NCBI RefSeq assembly: GCF_000765745.2
Contig: NZ_JRPC02000003.1
Span: forward strand, 47,897 to 111,896
From: Helicobacter apodemus
Lineage (GTDB): Bacteria; Campylobacterota; Campylobacteria; Campylobacterales; Helicobacteraceae
Direction of reading: 5' to 3'
DNA: 64,000 nt
In this document: positions 46,290-55,618 of the stretch, in pieces
Numbering within the stretch: the stretch's first letter is position 1
Layout of the letters: every line of letters begins with the position of its first letter
Translations under genes and position numbers: made by a program
The notes under the pieces: generated by a model
The model's database searches: none
What the model was told of the DNA's origin: nothing
The model's input: only the letters and a program-made list of their open reading frames with translations

Positions 46290-47216
46290 CATTATGGTAT
46301 TTTTTATGCTAAGAGTTCAAGTGCTCAGCAAAGCTTTGGTATTTTAAGTGGGTTTGTTTTACTTGGGAATATTGCTTTGCTTTCACAAATTTATCATTTA
46401 GGCGATGATACGGCTTTGGCATTTTTAAGTGTTGGAATTGTGCTTTTAATCCTTGCTTTTTGTCTTAAATCCTTTGTTATTTATCTACAAGGATATATCT
46501 TTGCAGCTATTGGGTATTTTTAGATTATCAATTTGGTATTGATTTTGAAACCTTGAAGCTAAACTTGGCTAATTCATTGATATTACTAATTTTGCTGAGT
46601 TTTATTACCCAAAGTGGAATTTTTTTTAAGCTCTCACCCATTGAATCTAAGCTACTTGCCCTCCTTAATTTTCTATTACTAGAAAGTTATACTGCTAAAT
46701 TTTGATTCATTTAGTGGAGTTTGGATTCCTTTGATGTTTTTGGGATTCCATTTTAAGCCCTATCAATTCTATGCTTATTTGTTTTTAGTCTTGAATTTAG
46801 TTTTTTTATGCTTAATCCTCCCCTTATGGATATATGGATTATTCTTGCTCTAGTCTTATTGGCTTTATTGGGTGTTGCTAATTTCTACTTTAGAAATTAT
46901 TTTCTAGGCATTATTATGATTGGTATTTTAACTTGGTATGCACTTGTTGGTTATGTGGGGCTTGAATTTCTTGAAAATCCCCATTTTGCATTCTTAGCAT
47001 TTTTATTTGCAAAGCCCTATTTGATTTTCTTGCTACTCTTAGGGATTCATTACATTAAGGAAAATTACAAAATTTTAGTAATCCTTATCTTAGTAGCAAC
47101 CATTTTCTATACTTATATTGCATTAATTGAAAATTACATTATCACAAGTATAATATTCTTGCTCTTTGGAGTGGGATTACTTTATTATTCAAGGAGAATA
47201 AATGCCAAAAAATTTA
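46290..47216 (+). pseudogene. broken DUF2157/DUF4401-type membrane protein
   Basis: Pieces of one polytopic membrane protein are spread over different frames. The first has AQQSFGILSGFVLLGNIALL and LSQIYHLGDD, which is a DUF2157-type hallmark, and stops after AAIGYF. The next starts DYQFGIDFETLK and stops after SYTAKF. A third runs from FDSFSGVWIPLM to IYGLFLL. The last, starting near 46808, gives DIWIILALVLLALLGV and ends with RRINAKKFKMK. At least three lesions separate them, and the N-terminus cannot be traced. The next gene is its usual GDYXXLXY partner, also broken. Confidence 0.7.
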
Positions 47217-47218
47217 AG

Positions 47219-47699
47219 ATGAAATGGCTTTTTTTGCTTGTGTGTTGCAGTTTGCCTTAATTGGTACGATGTTTGCTTGGGCTTATGCCCCAATAGCCTT
47301 TGGTGTAGCTTCTACACCAAAGGCTATGATCCTAGAGATTTACTTACTGGAGATTTTGTGCGGTTAGATTATAGGGTAAAGTCTCCACAAAATTTTCGTT
47401 TAGGGGATTTTCAAAAAGGAGTCTTTGTATGCCTTAAAGAGGTAGAATCTGATCTCTTTATCTTTGAAGAGGTTTTACCTAAATTACCAAAAAATAGACT
47501 TTGTATCAAAACAAAACCCCCTCTATATTATAGAGACTTTATTCCTTTAGTGGAGATAGAGAGATACTTCGCCCCACCAAAAGAAGCACAAACAATTCAA
47601 GATTTACTTGCTAATCCCAACAATCAAGCTATTGTAACTTTAAAAATCTTTCAAGAAAAGGCAAGGATTGTGGATTTAAAGGTAATGAAATATAAATGA
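47219..47699 (+). pseudogene. broken GDYXXLXY-family protein
   Basis: The frame from ATG 47219 (MKWLF) shifts at the T7 run at about 47230; one more T would continue as FACVLQFALIGTMFAWAYAP. A second shift falls inside a perfect hairpin at 47293-47327, after which FYTKGYDPRDLLTGDFVRLD carries the GDYXXLXY signature as GDFVRLDY. The rest, to KVMKYK, is intact. The family pairs with DUF2157 membrane proteins; function is unknown. Only the C-terminal part could be translated, from 47238. Confidence 0.75.
47293..47327. repeat. perfect 16-bp inverted repeat with 3-base loop at a frameshift
   Basis: ATAGCCTTTGGTGTAG (47293-47308) is exactly complementary to CTACACCAAAGGCTAT (47312-47327), with loop CTT. 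It lies where the GDYXXLXY frame breaks. No T-run follows, so it is not a typical terminator. Confidence 0.85.
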
Positions 47700-47720
47700 T
47701 GGAAATTACTTGAATACTAA

Positions 47721-47855
47721 AACATTGGAGAGATTAAAATCTGCAAAGATAACCCTATAAGACAAACTCTAGCACAAGCACAAAAAGTGAAAAAAGCACT
47801 TAAAATATTTGGATTTAGGTTTATAGCACAAAGGGCTAAGGCTTATTTTGCGTAA
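47721..47855 (+). pseudogene. gene fragment of unknown family (44 codons)
   Basis: An open stretch without a start codon encodes NIGEIKICKDNPIRQTLAQA and ends FGFRFIAQRAKAYFA. The composition looks like real protein. The FIAQR motif also ends the repeat-rich gene at 63138-63645. I suspect the tail of a glycan or motility-linked family (DUF2972 is one candidate), but cannot show it. Confidence 0.35.
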
Positions 47856-47874
47856 GTAAAACTAATTGCTCCTT

Positions 47875-49248
47875 TTATACAAAAAAATCTTTTATCCCAT
47901 AAATAAATATTATGACAATCACAATAGGCATAATAAATTTTACATAATAAAGCCAAAAGTTAATGACTTCTTGTGCATTGCTTCCATTACTAAGCTCTTT
48001 TTTAGCATCATTGCCTAAAACCCAACCTACAAAGATAGAAGAGGCTAGGGCTGTGAGGACAAAGAATATATTTCCGCTAATAAAGTCAAAAGAATCAAAA
48101 ATATTTTTGTCTAAGAGGATGGTTATATCACTCCAAGCACCATAAGAGAGAATAGAGGGGATATTCCCTGCAATGAATGTTAGGATTAAAACACCACTTA
48201 CTGCAATTTTCCTGTTTAAATGCAATTTTTCTTCAGCGGCTGTGATAAGCACTTCATAAAGCGTAATGGAGGTAGTAAAAGCAGCAAGAGTAAGAAGCAC
48301 AAAGAAGCTAATAGCCACTAAAGCACCAAAAGGCATATGCGAAAATACGATAGGTAAAATTTCAAATACAAGTTTTGGACCCGAATTGGGCTCTAAACCA
48401 AAGCTAAAAAGTGAGGGAAATATCATAAATCCTGCTAAGAGGGCAATAATAGTATTTACAATACCTGTGCTAATAGCCGTTTTGATGAGGTTTTCTTGTT
48501 TGTTGATATAAGAAGAGAGCGTTATCATAACCCCAAAACCAAGCGAGAGAGCAAAAAACACTTGCCCTAAGACATTGATAAAAAGTTTTGCGTCTATTTT
48601 GCTAAAGTCTGGTGTGAGATAAAATGCGATACCCTCTGTGGCCCCAGGAAGTGTAACATTCCTAATGACAATACCAATGAGGCATAAAAAAAGCAAAGGC
48701 ATAAGAAACTTCATCGCTTTTTCTATACCATTTGCAATACCCCTAATGAGGACAACCCAATTAAGTAGGATAAATACTATCGTATATAAAGTTACCATAA
48801 GGGGATTATGTTCGATATTTTGCGTATAAAAATTTTGGGTAATTTCTTTATCTATGGGTGTTGATAAATTGAGATTCCCACTTAGGATATTGACTATATA
48901 GGTAATAACCCAACCACCAAGCACCATATAATAGGCGATAATTCCAAAACAGCCAATTAACCCCATAAATCCTACAATCTTCCAATATTTTGAAAAAGCT
49001 TTGTTTTGATAGTGGGGGCTAAAGGCATCTACAGAGTTTCTATGCGCTCTCCTTCCAATAACATTTTCTACTAAAATCATAGGGATTCCAATAAGAAGCA
49101 TTGCAAGGATAAAGACTAATACATAAGCTCCACCGCCATTTTCTCCGACAAGATAAGGGAATCTCCAAGTTGCACCAAAACCAATGGTTGCTCCCGCTGC
49201 TGTTAATATGTAAGTTAGGCTATTTGACCAAGTATGTCTTTTATCCAT
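47875..49248 (-). CDS. sodium-dependent amino acid transporter (NSS/SNF family)
   Basis: The 457-residue protein has 11-12 hydrophobic helices and belongs to the neurotransmitter:sodium symporter family (LeuT, MhsT, TnaT). The TM1 motif GATIGFGATWRFPYL near residue 19 provides the sodium and substrate site, and FALSLGFGVMITLSSYI near residue 233 is the TM6 region. It takes up an amino acid with Na+; the substrate cannot be told. The gene is intact in an otherwise decaying region and is transcribed alone. Confidence 0.93.
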   Translation of the reverse strand: MDKRHTWSNSLTYILTAAGATIGFGATWRFPYLVGENGGGAYVLVFILAMLLIGIPMILVENVIGRRAHRNSVDAFSPHYQNKAFSKYWKIVGFMGLIGCFGIIAYYMVLGGWVITYIVNILSGNLNLSTPIDKEITQNFYTQNIEHNPLMVTLYTIVFILLNWVVLIRGIANGIEKAMKFLMPLLFLCLIGIVIRNVTLPGATEGIAFYLTPDFSKIDAKLFINVLGQVFFALSLGFGVMITLSSYINKQENLIKTAISTGIVNTIIALLAGFMIFPSLFSFGLEPNSGPKLVFEILPIVFSHMPFGALVAISFFVLLTLAAFTTSITLYEVLITAAEEKLHLNRKIAVSGVLILTFIAGNIPSILSYGAWSDITILLDKNIFDSFDFISGNIFFVLTALASSIFVGWVLGNDAKKELSNGSNAQEVINFWLYYVKFIMPIVIVIIFIYGIKDFFV

Positions 49249-49432
49249 TGAAGTTCTACTCCTTAAGTATAAATTTTGGTAAGTTATAGCATTAAAGCTC
49301 CATTCCTTGTATTTTACCCTACCCCATCTTTAATAGCCTTTAGAAAATTTAATAAAGTTAAAGTGGTTTTTTAAACCTTTGCTTTTTTGTAGTTTGTAAA
49401 TCTGTAAGCTTTTTATATCTGTTATGGGTTTT

Positions 49433-49456
49433 AACATAGCCTTTAAAGGCTATGTT
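49433..49456. repeat. perfect 24-bp palindrome
   Basis: AACATAGCCTTT is followed directly by its reverse complement AAAGGCTATGTT. It lies in the 364-base gap upstream of the NSS gene and downstream of the Hcp-type gene. It could be a terminator without a clear T-run, or an operator. The rest of the gap shows no gene. Confidence 0.6.
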
Positions 49457-49563
49457 CTGACCTTTTAATTTATTTAAAGTAAAATCCCCGCCATTTTTAT
49501 TGTAAGCCTTTGAATGCTTTTTATATTTCTAGCTTTATTGTCCCTTTATCTTAATAATGTTCC

Positions 49564-49590
49564 CCTAATCAAATATAAGTTTGTATTAGG
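49564..49590 (-). terminator. hairpin downstream of the Hcp-type gene (weak terminator)
   Basis: On the minus strand CCTAATACAAA pairs with TTTGATTAGG around a six-base loop, about 23 bases after the stop codon. One base is bulged. There is no strong T-run after it, so termination is only likely. Confidence 0.35.
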
Positions 49591-49612
49591 TCAAAAGATA
49601 TAATAACAAAAT

Positions 49613-50179
49613 TCATTTTTTATTGCTTGAATGACTTAATTGCTTTTGCACTCTCTCAAATTCTCTGCAACCTACGCTAGAGCCTAACGCACAACCTTTT
49701 TGGTAATACTTTAGGGCTTGTTTATAGTCTTGTTTGACTCCTTTCCCATTCTGATACAAAATACCTAGATTGACACAACTTTGACTTTCGTCCAAATCGC
49801 AACCCTTTTGGTAGTATTTTACAGCCTCCTTATAGCTTTGTTTAACCTTTTCTCCTTCTTCATATAAAAGAGCTAGATTGAAGCAACCCTCTTTGCTATC
49901 TAAATCGCAACCCTTTTGGTAATATTTTATAGCTTGTTTATAGTCTTGTTTGACTATTTTTCCCTCAAAATACAAAAAACCTACATTGAAGCAAGCTTGA
50001 CCTTCATTCAAATTACAAGCATTTTCAAAATATCTAAAAGCTCTTTGAAAGTCTTTGTTTTGATGGGCTTCTAACCCCTTATAAAAAATATCACTTCCTC
50101 TATTGCCATAACTTTGCGTAAGGGCATAGCCTTGTGTAAGCACTAAAATAAGGAAAAACAATTTAAGAAATATTCTCAT
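49613..50179 (-). CDS. Helicobacter cysteine-rich (Hcp-like) Sel1-repeat secreted protein
   Basis: The 188-residue protein has a signal peptide (about residues 1-19) and four Sel1-like repeats of 36 residues. Each ends in a pattern such as DYKQAIKYYQKGCDLD followed by a second cysteine eight residues on (GCFNLALLYEEG), which gives disulfide-linked repeats as in H. pylori Hcp proteins. These are secreted, immune-visible proteins, some with weak beta-lactam binding. It stands alone on the minus strand. The precise role is not known. Confidence 0.85.
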   Translation of the reverse strand: MRIFLKLFFLILVLTQGYALTQSYGNRGSDIFYKGLEAHQNKDFQRAFRYFENACNLNEGQACFNVGFLYFEGKIVKQDYKQAIKYYQKGCDLDSKEGCFNLALLYEEGEKVKQSYKEAVKYYQKGCDLDESQSCVNLGILYQNGKGVKQDYKQALKYYQKGCALGSSVGCREFERVQKQLSHSSNKK

Positions 50180-50297
50180 ATCACTCCTTATTACTAAGAA
50201 TTATAGGAATCGTTTTTATCTTATTTCTTATTAAAGCTTAATAAAAGTTTTTAAAGATACACTAAAACCTTTGGAATTTTGCTGATTTTTTTAAGCT

Positions 50298-51293
50298 TTA
50301 GCCTATGAGATTAGCAATATATTGTGCGAATTTTTCATTCCCTTTGGGGGGGTTAAGTGAATGAAGTCTGAAGACAAAGTTTCCTTGCAATCTCTTAATG
50401 CCTCATTACCATCATAAAGATTAAAATCTCTTGGAATTGCTTTAAAAGCCTCCATATTTCTTTTTATATCTGTATCCTCGCCGATATTGGTAAAATTATT
50501 TAATGTGTTAAGATGATTTTCTCTCTCCTCCTTACTCCACTCTTTTTTACAAGGAAGTAGCGGGTTTAAAATAGGGTAAAATCTGCCCCCATAGCTTCTA
50601 ACCATTGCGTTAAATTGAGAGAGTCTCATTTGTAAAGCTTGTAATAGAACTTCATTATCATTTAATGGGGGATTCTCTCCTGCTTTTAAGAATTGATAAC
50701 GCATAGGCACTACGCTTTGGGTTATATCCCTATAATCTTTTTCTAGCAAACCATTATAAAAGATTGAATGCTGCTCTAATAACATTCCGCAGCTTATTCT
50801 CCCTACTAAAATATCTACGCCAAAGAAAACGGCTACAACAATTTCAGGCTTTAGGGGATAGATTAAAGAAGTATATAGCAAAAACTGCTCATAAAGTGTA
50901 AAACCAGAGAAACCAAAGTTTAAGACGATTTTAGGATTTTTGTGTTTATTCTCTAGCTTTTGCAGCTTGAAAGCTAGAGTATCACTATCGTTTAAATAGT
51001 TTTCTTGAATTGTGCTTGGACCAAAAAGGGCTAAAATTGGCTTTTTCCTCTGCTTTAATCCTTTAAAATCCACAGGATTCCTAAAGAAAAAGTTTTTATC
51101 CTCTGCTGCTAAATTAATAGGTAGAGTAATGCCCTGATAATATATTAAGTTGCTATTTCTAGTCCCATATTTAAAGATTTTTGCAAAAATACTTAAATCC
51201 TTGCATTGAGTATTAATTGCCTTATATCTTTGAAAGCTTTTTTGCAAATCCGCTTTCTTTTCCTGTTTCTAGCCTTCTAAAATCTCTTTCCAT
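50298..51293 (-). pseudogene. SGNH-hydrolase-like protein, frameshifted at two sites
   Basis: The likely start is the ATG at 51293 (MERDFRRLETGK), with AAGGA eight bases upstream. That frame stops after AKKLSKI near 51222, and a one-base shift continues as RYKAINTQCKDL. The body shows SGNH blocks: ALFGPSTIQE for the serine, LNFGFSGFTLYEQ, VFFGVDIL and the terminal DFIHLTP with the catalytic Asp and His. At the C7 run (50346-50352) one C more, or two fewer, gives KGNEKFAQYIANLIG and a stop at 50298. As written the tail is wrong. It follows a Rossmann-like gene, so a glycan-modifying pair is likely. Confidence 0.7.
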
Positions 51294-51357
51294 ACGAATG
51301 TTCCTTCTAGTAGGCTTGTAATAAATGTTTGGGTGTTGTATTTAGCTTGAATAAACT

Positions 51358-51672
51358 TTAAATATTTTCTATCATAGCTTTGTAGTGATAGGGTGCAAAT
51401 GGTATCTTTGCTAATTCTGCCCCCCCCCCACAGATAATAGCTTATTTTGTATTTTTGCAGTAATTTCTGGTACCACTTATGGCTATCCAATACATATCAA
51501 AAACATTGCCGCTTAGGATTCTATCCTCTAAGTGTTGATAGGTGATAAATCGGTAATCGCTAAAATTAGTATCTAAAGAATCATCAACCACTAAACAATC
51601 ACAACCCATACCCTCGCATAGTTCTAAAGCTGCCTTTCCACTCCAGCTAAAACCATAAATCAAAACTTTCAA
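51358..51672 (-). pseudogene. Rossmann-like short protein with poly-G tract, frameshifted
   Basis: A TTG start with AAGGA six bases upstream gives KVLIYGFSWSGKAALELC, like the nucleotide-binding start of PglD/NeuD-type or sugar-nucleotide proteins. The frame runs to WIAISGT and then shifts; KLLQKYKISYYLWGG follows in another frame. A G10 tract comes next; with nine G the frame would continue AELAKIPFAPYHYKAMIENI and stop at 51358. About 104 residues would result. It lies 64 bases before the SGNH-like gene. Confidence 0.6.
51420..51429 (-). repeat. poly-G tract (10 G on minus strand)
   Basis: Ten C on the plus strand lie in the short Rossmann-like gene. A length of nine would read into the natural-looking ending, so this copy is probably out of register. 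Confidence 0.85.
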
Positions 51673-51875
51673 AATTTATCCTTTATGTATGCGAAAAAAT
51701 TAGAATTTTAGAGAATCCTTTGGAGGTATTTTACTAGAAAAGCACGCTTTTGCAAAAAGTTTGCGGTTATTTGTATAACTTTAATAGAGGATAACTCTTA
51801 TATATTTATCAATATGTTATCAATAAAGTTTAGTTTATAACTATAAAGTTTGTTGATTTTTGAAACTTTCTTTGC

Positions 51876-51881
51876 TATAAT
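51876..51881 (+). promoter_or_regulatory. TATAAT -10 element for htpG
   Basis: GCTATAATGG lies 31 bases before the htpG ATG, and AAAGGAATG is the ribosome site. The 17 bases AAAGTTTGTTGATTTTT just upstream also occur near 46208, upstream of the broken DUF2157 gene. Confidence 0.6.
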
Positions 51882-51912
51882 GGCAAAAAATTTATAAATA
51901 AAGGAATGAATA

Positions 51913-53799
51913 ATGGCAAAACATACTTTTCAAACAGAGGTTAATCAACTCTTGGATTTGATGATTCACTCTTTATACTCTAATAAGGAGATTTTTTTAC
52001 GAGAGCTTGTTAGCAATGCCTCTGATGCGTTAGATAAACTGCAATACTTGACATTAACGGATGAAAAATTAAAGAATTTAAGTTTTACTCCAGAAATTCA
52101 TATCACTTTTGATAATGATAAAAATATTTTAACCATTAGTGATAATGGAATAGGAATGAATGAAAAAGATTTATTGGATAATCTAGGCACGATTGCAAAG
52201 AGTGGAACGAAAAATTTTCTCTCTAAACTTAGTGGAGATAAGAAAAAAGATTCCGCACTTATTGGACAATTTGGAGTAGGTTTTTATTCCGCATTTATGG
52301 TGGCAAGTAAAATCATTGTAACGACTAAAAAAGCTGGAGAAAAACAGGCTTTTGCTTGGATTAGTGATGGAAGTGGGGAGTTTGAAATAGAAAAATGTGA
52401 GAAAGAAACCCAAGGGAGTGAGATTAAGCTTTATTTAAAAGAGGAAGAAAAGGAATTTACAAGTCGCTATCGTATTGAAGAGATTATTAAAAAATATTCA
52501 GACCATATCCCTTTTCCTATTTTCTTACATTTTGTAGAAACTAAAAGTGAGGGAGAGGGCGAGAATAAAAAGGAGATTATAGAGGAGAAAAGTGAGCAAA
52601 TCAATAAAGCCTCCGCACTTTGGCGAGTAGCGAAAAAGGATTTAAAAGAGGAGGAATATAAGGAGTTTTATAAGAATCTTAGCTATGATTCTAATGATCC
52701 CCTTACTTGGATTCACACTAAAGTAGAGGGAAGTTTAGAATATACTACGCTTTTTTATATCCCCCAAAAAGCACCCTTTGACCTCTATAGGGTAGATTAT
52801 AAATCCGGTGTTAAACTCTATGTAAAACGCGTCTTTATAACCGATGATGATAAAGAACTCTTGCCCTCTTATTTACGATTTGTTAAAGGTATTATTGATA
52901 GTGAGGATTTACCTTTAAATGTTAGTCGTGAGATTTTACAACAAAATAGAATCTTAGCCACGATTAAATCCGCTTCTACTAAGAAAATTATTAGCGAAAT
53001 TGAAGATTTAGCTAAAGATGAGGAAAAATATAAAAATTTCTACCAAGAGTTTGGTAGATGTATTAAAGAGGGGGTTTATAGCGATTTTGAAAATAAAGAA
53101 AAGCTTTTAGAACTTTTGCGATTCCCCTCTAATAAAAGTGAGGGAAAAGAAATTTCTTTTAAAACCTATAAAGAGCGAATGAAAGAGGGGCAAAAAGCTA
53201 TTTATTATTTGCAAGGTGAGGATTTAGAATTATTAAAAGGCTCTCCTTTGTTAGAAACCTATGCGAAAAAAGACTTAGAAGTTTTATTCTTTAGCGATGA
53301 GATTGATAGCATTGTTATGCCTATGGTTGGAGAGTTTGATAAGACACCTTTGCGTTCTATTAATTCTAAGGAAGCCTTAGAGGATTTAGGAGAAAATGCT
53401 ATTGATGAAACCACAAAAAAGAAATTTAAAACCTTGTTAGAATCTTTTAGCAAGATTTTAGGCGATGAAGTTAAAGAAGTGCGTTTAAGCACACGATTGG
53501 TAGAAGCCCCCTCTTGTATCGTTGCTGACCCTGATGACCCTAATGCTGCGATGATGAAGATGATGAAACAAATGGGAGCTATGGGAATGGGTGGAGATAT
53601 ACCAGAGCCTAAACCTATTTTAGAGTTAAACCCTAATCATTCTATTTTGAGTAAATTGCTTTTAAGTAATGATGAAGCTAAAAATGCCGAGATTGCATTT
53701 TTGCTTTTAGAGGAGGCAAAATTACTTGATGGCAGTAAGCTTAAAGATGTGAATGCTTTTGTGAAGCGACTAAATGCCTTGTTAGAAAAAAGTATTTAA
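51913..53799 (+). CDS. htpG: chaperone protein HtpG (Hsp90)
   Basis: HtpG is the bacterial Hsp90 ATPase chaperone. The 628-residue protein has the GHKL ATP site: LRELVSNASDALDKL (near 28), ISDNGIGMNEKDL (near 76) and GQFGVGFYSAFMVASK (near 117). The middle domain has PLNVSREILQQN (near 336). A dimerisation domain follows, with a Met-rich patch (MMKMMKQMGAMGMGG). The 3' end overlaps the convergent glycosyltransferase gene by four bases. Confidence 0.97.
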   Translation: MAKHTFQTEVNQLLDLMIHSLYSNKEIFLRELVSNASDALDKLQYLTLTDEKLKNLSFTPEIHITFDNDKNILTISDNGIGMNEKDLLDNLGTIAKSGTKNFLSKLSGDKKKDSALIGQFGVGFYSAFMVASKIIVTTKKAGEKQAFAWISDGSGEFEIEKCEKETQGSEIKLYLKEEEKEFTSRYRIEEIIKKYSDHIPFPIFLHFVETKSEGEGENKKEIIEEKSEQINKASALWRVAKKDLKEEEYKEFYKNLSYDSNDPLTWIHTKVEGSLEYTTLFYIPQKAPFDLYRVDYKSGVKLYVKRVFITDDDKELLPSYLRFVKGIIDSEDLPLNVSREILQQNRILATIKSASTKKIISEIEDLAKDEEKYKNFYQEFGRCIKEGVYSDFENKEKLLELLRFPSNKSEGKEISFKTYKERMKEGQKAIYYLQGEDLELLKGSPLLETYAKKDLEVLFFSDEIDSIVMPMVGEFDKTPLRSINSKEALEDLGENAIDETTKKKFKTLLESFSKILGDEVKEVRLSTRLVEAPSCIVADPDDPNAAMMKMMKQMGAMGMGGDIPEPKPILELNPNHSILSKLLLSNDEAKNAEIAFLLLEEAKLLDGSKLKDVNAFVKRLNALLEKSI

Positions 53800-54863
53800 G
53801 GCTTTTCTCCTCTAAGTGGGAGCAAGAGAGGGTCTAAAAAGTCTTTTAATATCCTAAGTGCTAATTCTTCATTAAGCTTTGTTAAGAGACAATCACTTTT
53901 TTTGCTACCCTCACAACCATCCCTCCCACAAGGCACACAGGGAAAACTCTCTTGATAGACTAAATGCTTACCCATTCTTTGAATCCCATTTTTTTGTGTA
54001 TAAGTAGAAGTAAATAAATCATTATCCCAAGGACCCCAGTGTATTGCCCCACTAGGACCAAAAAAGGCAAAAGTTGGCGTATTATTTGCCGCACTTAGGT
54101 GCATAATAGCGGTATCAACTCCAACAAAGGCTTTGGCTTTTGAATTTAGCAAAGATACTTCTGCTAGGGAAAGATTGTTTAGAAATTTAGGCTTATTTTG
54201 GCTAAGGTTTAAAATACTTTGCAGTTTTTCTAATTCTTGTTGATTACTGCAAGTTAAAAGGCATTCTATTGCGTAAGTTTGGGTGATAAAATCTATGATT
54301 TTTGCACAAAAATCATCACTTAGGGCTTTAAACATCCAACGGCTAAAAAAATGCAAATGGATAAAGTTTTTTGGTATTTGAAAGTTTGGTAGCTCTTGAC
54401 TTTTTGCTGCTTGCACCTTTTTGGTAATAATTGGGATATTAAGCGCCCTTAGGGATTCTAAATTATTATCTATGGTGTGTTGGTATTTTTCTTGGAGATT
54501 ATGTGTGTAGATAGGTCTAGCCCAAAAGGCTTTTGGGCTAAATCCAATCCGCATTTTTGCACCGCTAACAAGGCTTAAAAAGGCACTTCTCTCACCACTT
54601 GTTAAGCTTATTACTATGTCATATTTTTCGTCTCTAATCGCCCTTAAGAGTTTAATCCCATATTGGAGTTTTTGGAATTTTCCCGCTCTTTTGAGGATGT
54701 GGATTTTGCGGATATTTTGGTGGGGTAAAATCCCCTCTGTGCCATCATTGACTAAAACATCAAGAATGCTAGATTCTCCAAAATGGATTTTAAGGTTTTC
54801 AAAAAGAGGGGTAATAAGCAAGGTATCCCCTATATTACGCAATTTGATAATTAGAATTTTCAT
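53796..54863 (-). CDS. glycosyltransferase family 9 (heptosyltransferase III-like)
   Basis: The 355-residue protein begins KILIIKLRNIGDTLLITPLF, the family 9 start of LPS heptosyltransferases. The sugar-nucleotide region has AFVGVDTAIMHLSAANNTPT and FFGPSGAIHWGPW. It probably adds a heptose to the LPS inner core (WaaQ-like), from ADP-heptose, at the inner membrane. It is the last gene of the waaC-lpxL-GT2-GT9 cluster and overlaps the GT2 stop by four bases. Confidence 0.88.
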   Translation of the reverse strand: MKILIIKLRNIGDTLLITPLFENLKIHFGESSILDVLVNDGTEGILPHQNIRKIHILKRAGKFQKLQYGIKLLRAIRDEKYDIVISLTSGERSAFLSLVSGAKMRIGFSPKAFWARPIYTHNLQEKYQHTIDNNLESLRALNIPIITKKVQAAKSQELPNFQIPKNFIHLHFFSRWMFKALSDDFCAKIIDFITQTYAIECLLTCSNQQELEKLQSILNLSQNKPKFLNNLSLAEVSLLNSKAKAFVGVDTAIMHLSAANNTPTFAFFGPSGAIHWGPWDNDLFTSTYTQKNGIQRMGKHLVYQESFPCVPCGRDGCEGSKKSDCLLTKLNEELALRILKDFLDPLLLPLRGEKP

Positions 54864-55618
54864 TTTTTCCCTTGATTAGCTTCATAGAGTTTAATATATT
54901 TCCAAAATGCACTTTGTGCGTTATAAGAGGCTATCACAAAACCTTCATACCCCTCTAAGAATCCTTTTTGCAAGAAGTAGTTTTTAAAAAAGCACCAAAG
55001 GCAATGCAGGAGAGCTTTTAGCGGAGAGCTTTGCTTTTTACCCGCAAAATCTTGTGCGTAGAGGGTTGTGTATTTTTGCATTTTGGCTAAAAATTCACTA
55101 GTGTTTTGGTAGGGATAATGGGAGATATAACCTTGCAGGGGAATAACCTTTAGGGGTTTAGGGCTTAGGGAGATGATTTTTTCATGCACAGCAGAATCAT
55201 CAAAGTTTGCATTGTGTTTATAATAGATTCCACAAAATCTATCTGGATACCAACCGCAGCTTTTAATATGCCGATGATTGAAGTAGTTTTTCACAGCATA
55301 GCTATAACAAAAATCCTCTTTTAATTCTTTCTCTAAGAGTTCATCAATAAGCTCTTTTGAGGCAATCTCATCACTATCAATAGAGAGTATCCAATCATTT
55401 TTAGCTAACTTACTGCCTAGTCTTTTCATCGCACCAAACCCTATAAAATCGTGATGATAGATTCTAACATTGCTAAAGTTTTTCGCAATTTCTAGGGTTT
55501 CATCCTCTGAACCATTATCTAAAATCACAATTTCATCGATTTTACTAAGGGCTTGTAAAACTTCTTTTAAAAGTCGTTGGGAGTTTTTGGTTAGGATAAC
55601 TGCAGAGATTTTATTCAT
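54860..55618 (-). CDS. family 2 glycosyltransferase (WaaE/KdtX-like)
   Basis: The start at 55618 (MNKISAVILTKN) has an AGGAGGAGCG ribosome site. The 252-residue protein has the GT-A pattern IVILDNGSEDETLEIA (near 33) and the metal-binding DSDEIAS motif (near 88). CGWYPDRFCGIYYK (near 127) matches WaaE/KdtX proteins that add glucose to the LPS core. It overlaps lpxL by eight bases. Confidence 0.85.
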   Translation of the reverse strand: MNKISAVILTKNSQRLLKEVLQALSKIDEIVILDNGSEDETLEIAKNFSNVRIYHHDFIGFGAMKRLGSKLAKNDWILSIDSDEIASKELIDELLEKELKEDFCYSYAVKNYFNHRHIKSCGWYPDRFCGIYYKHNANFDDSAVHEKIISLSPKPLKVIPLQGYISHYPYQNTSEFLAKMQKYTTLYAQDFAGKKQSSPLKALLHCLWCFFKNYFLQKGFLEGYEGFVIASYNAQSAFWKYIKLYEANQGKK

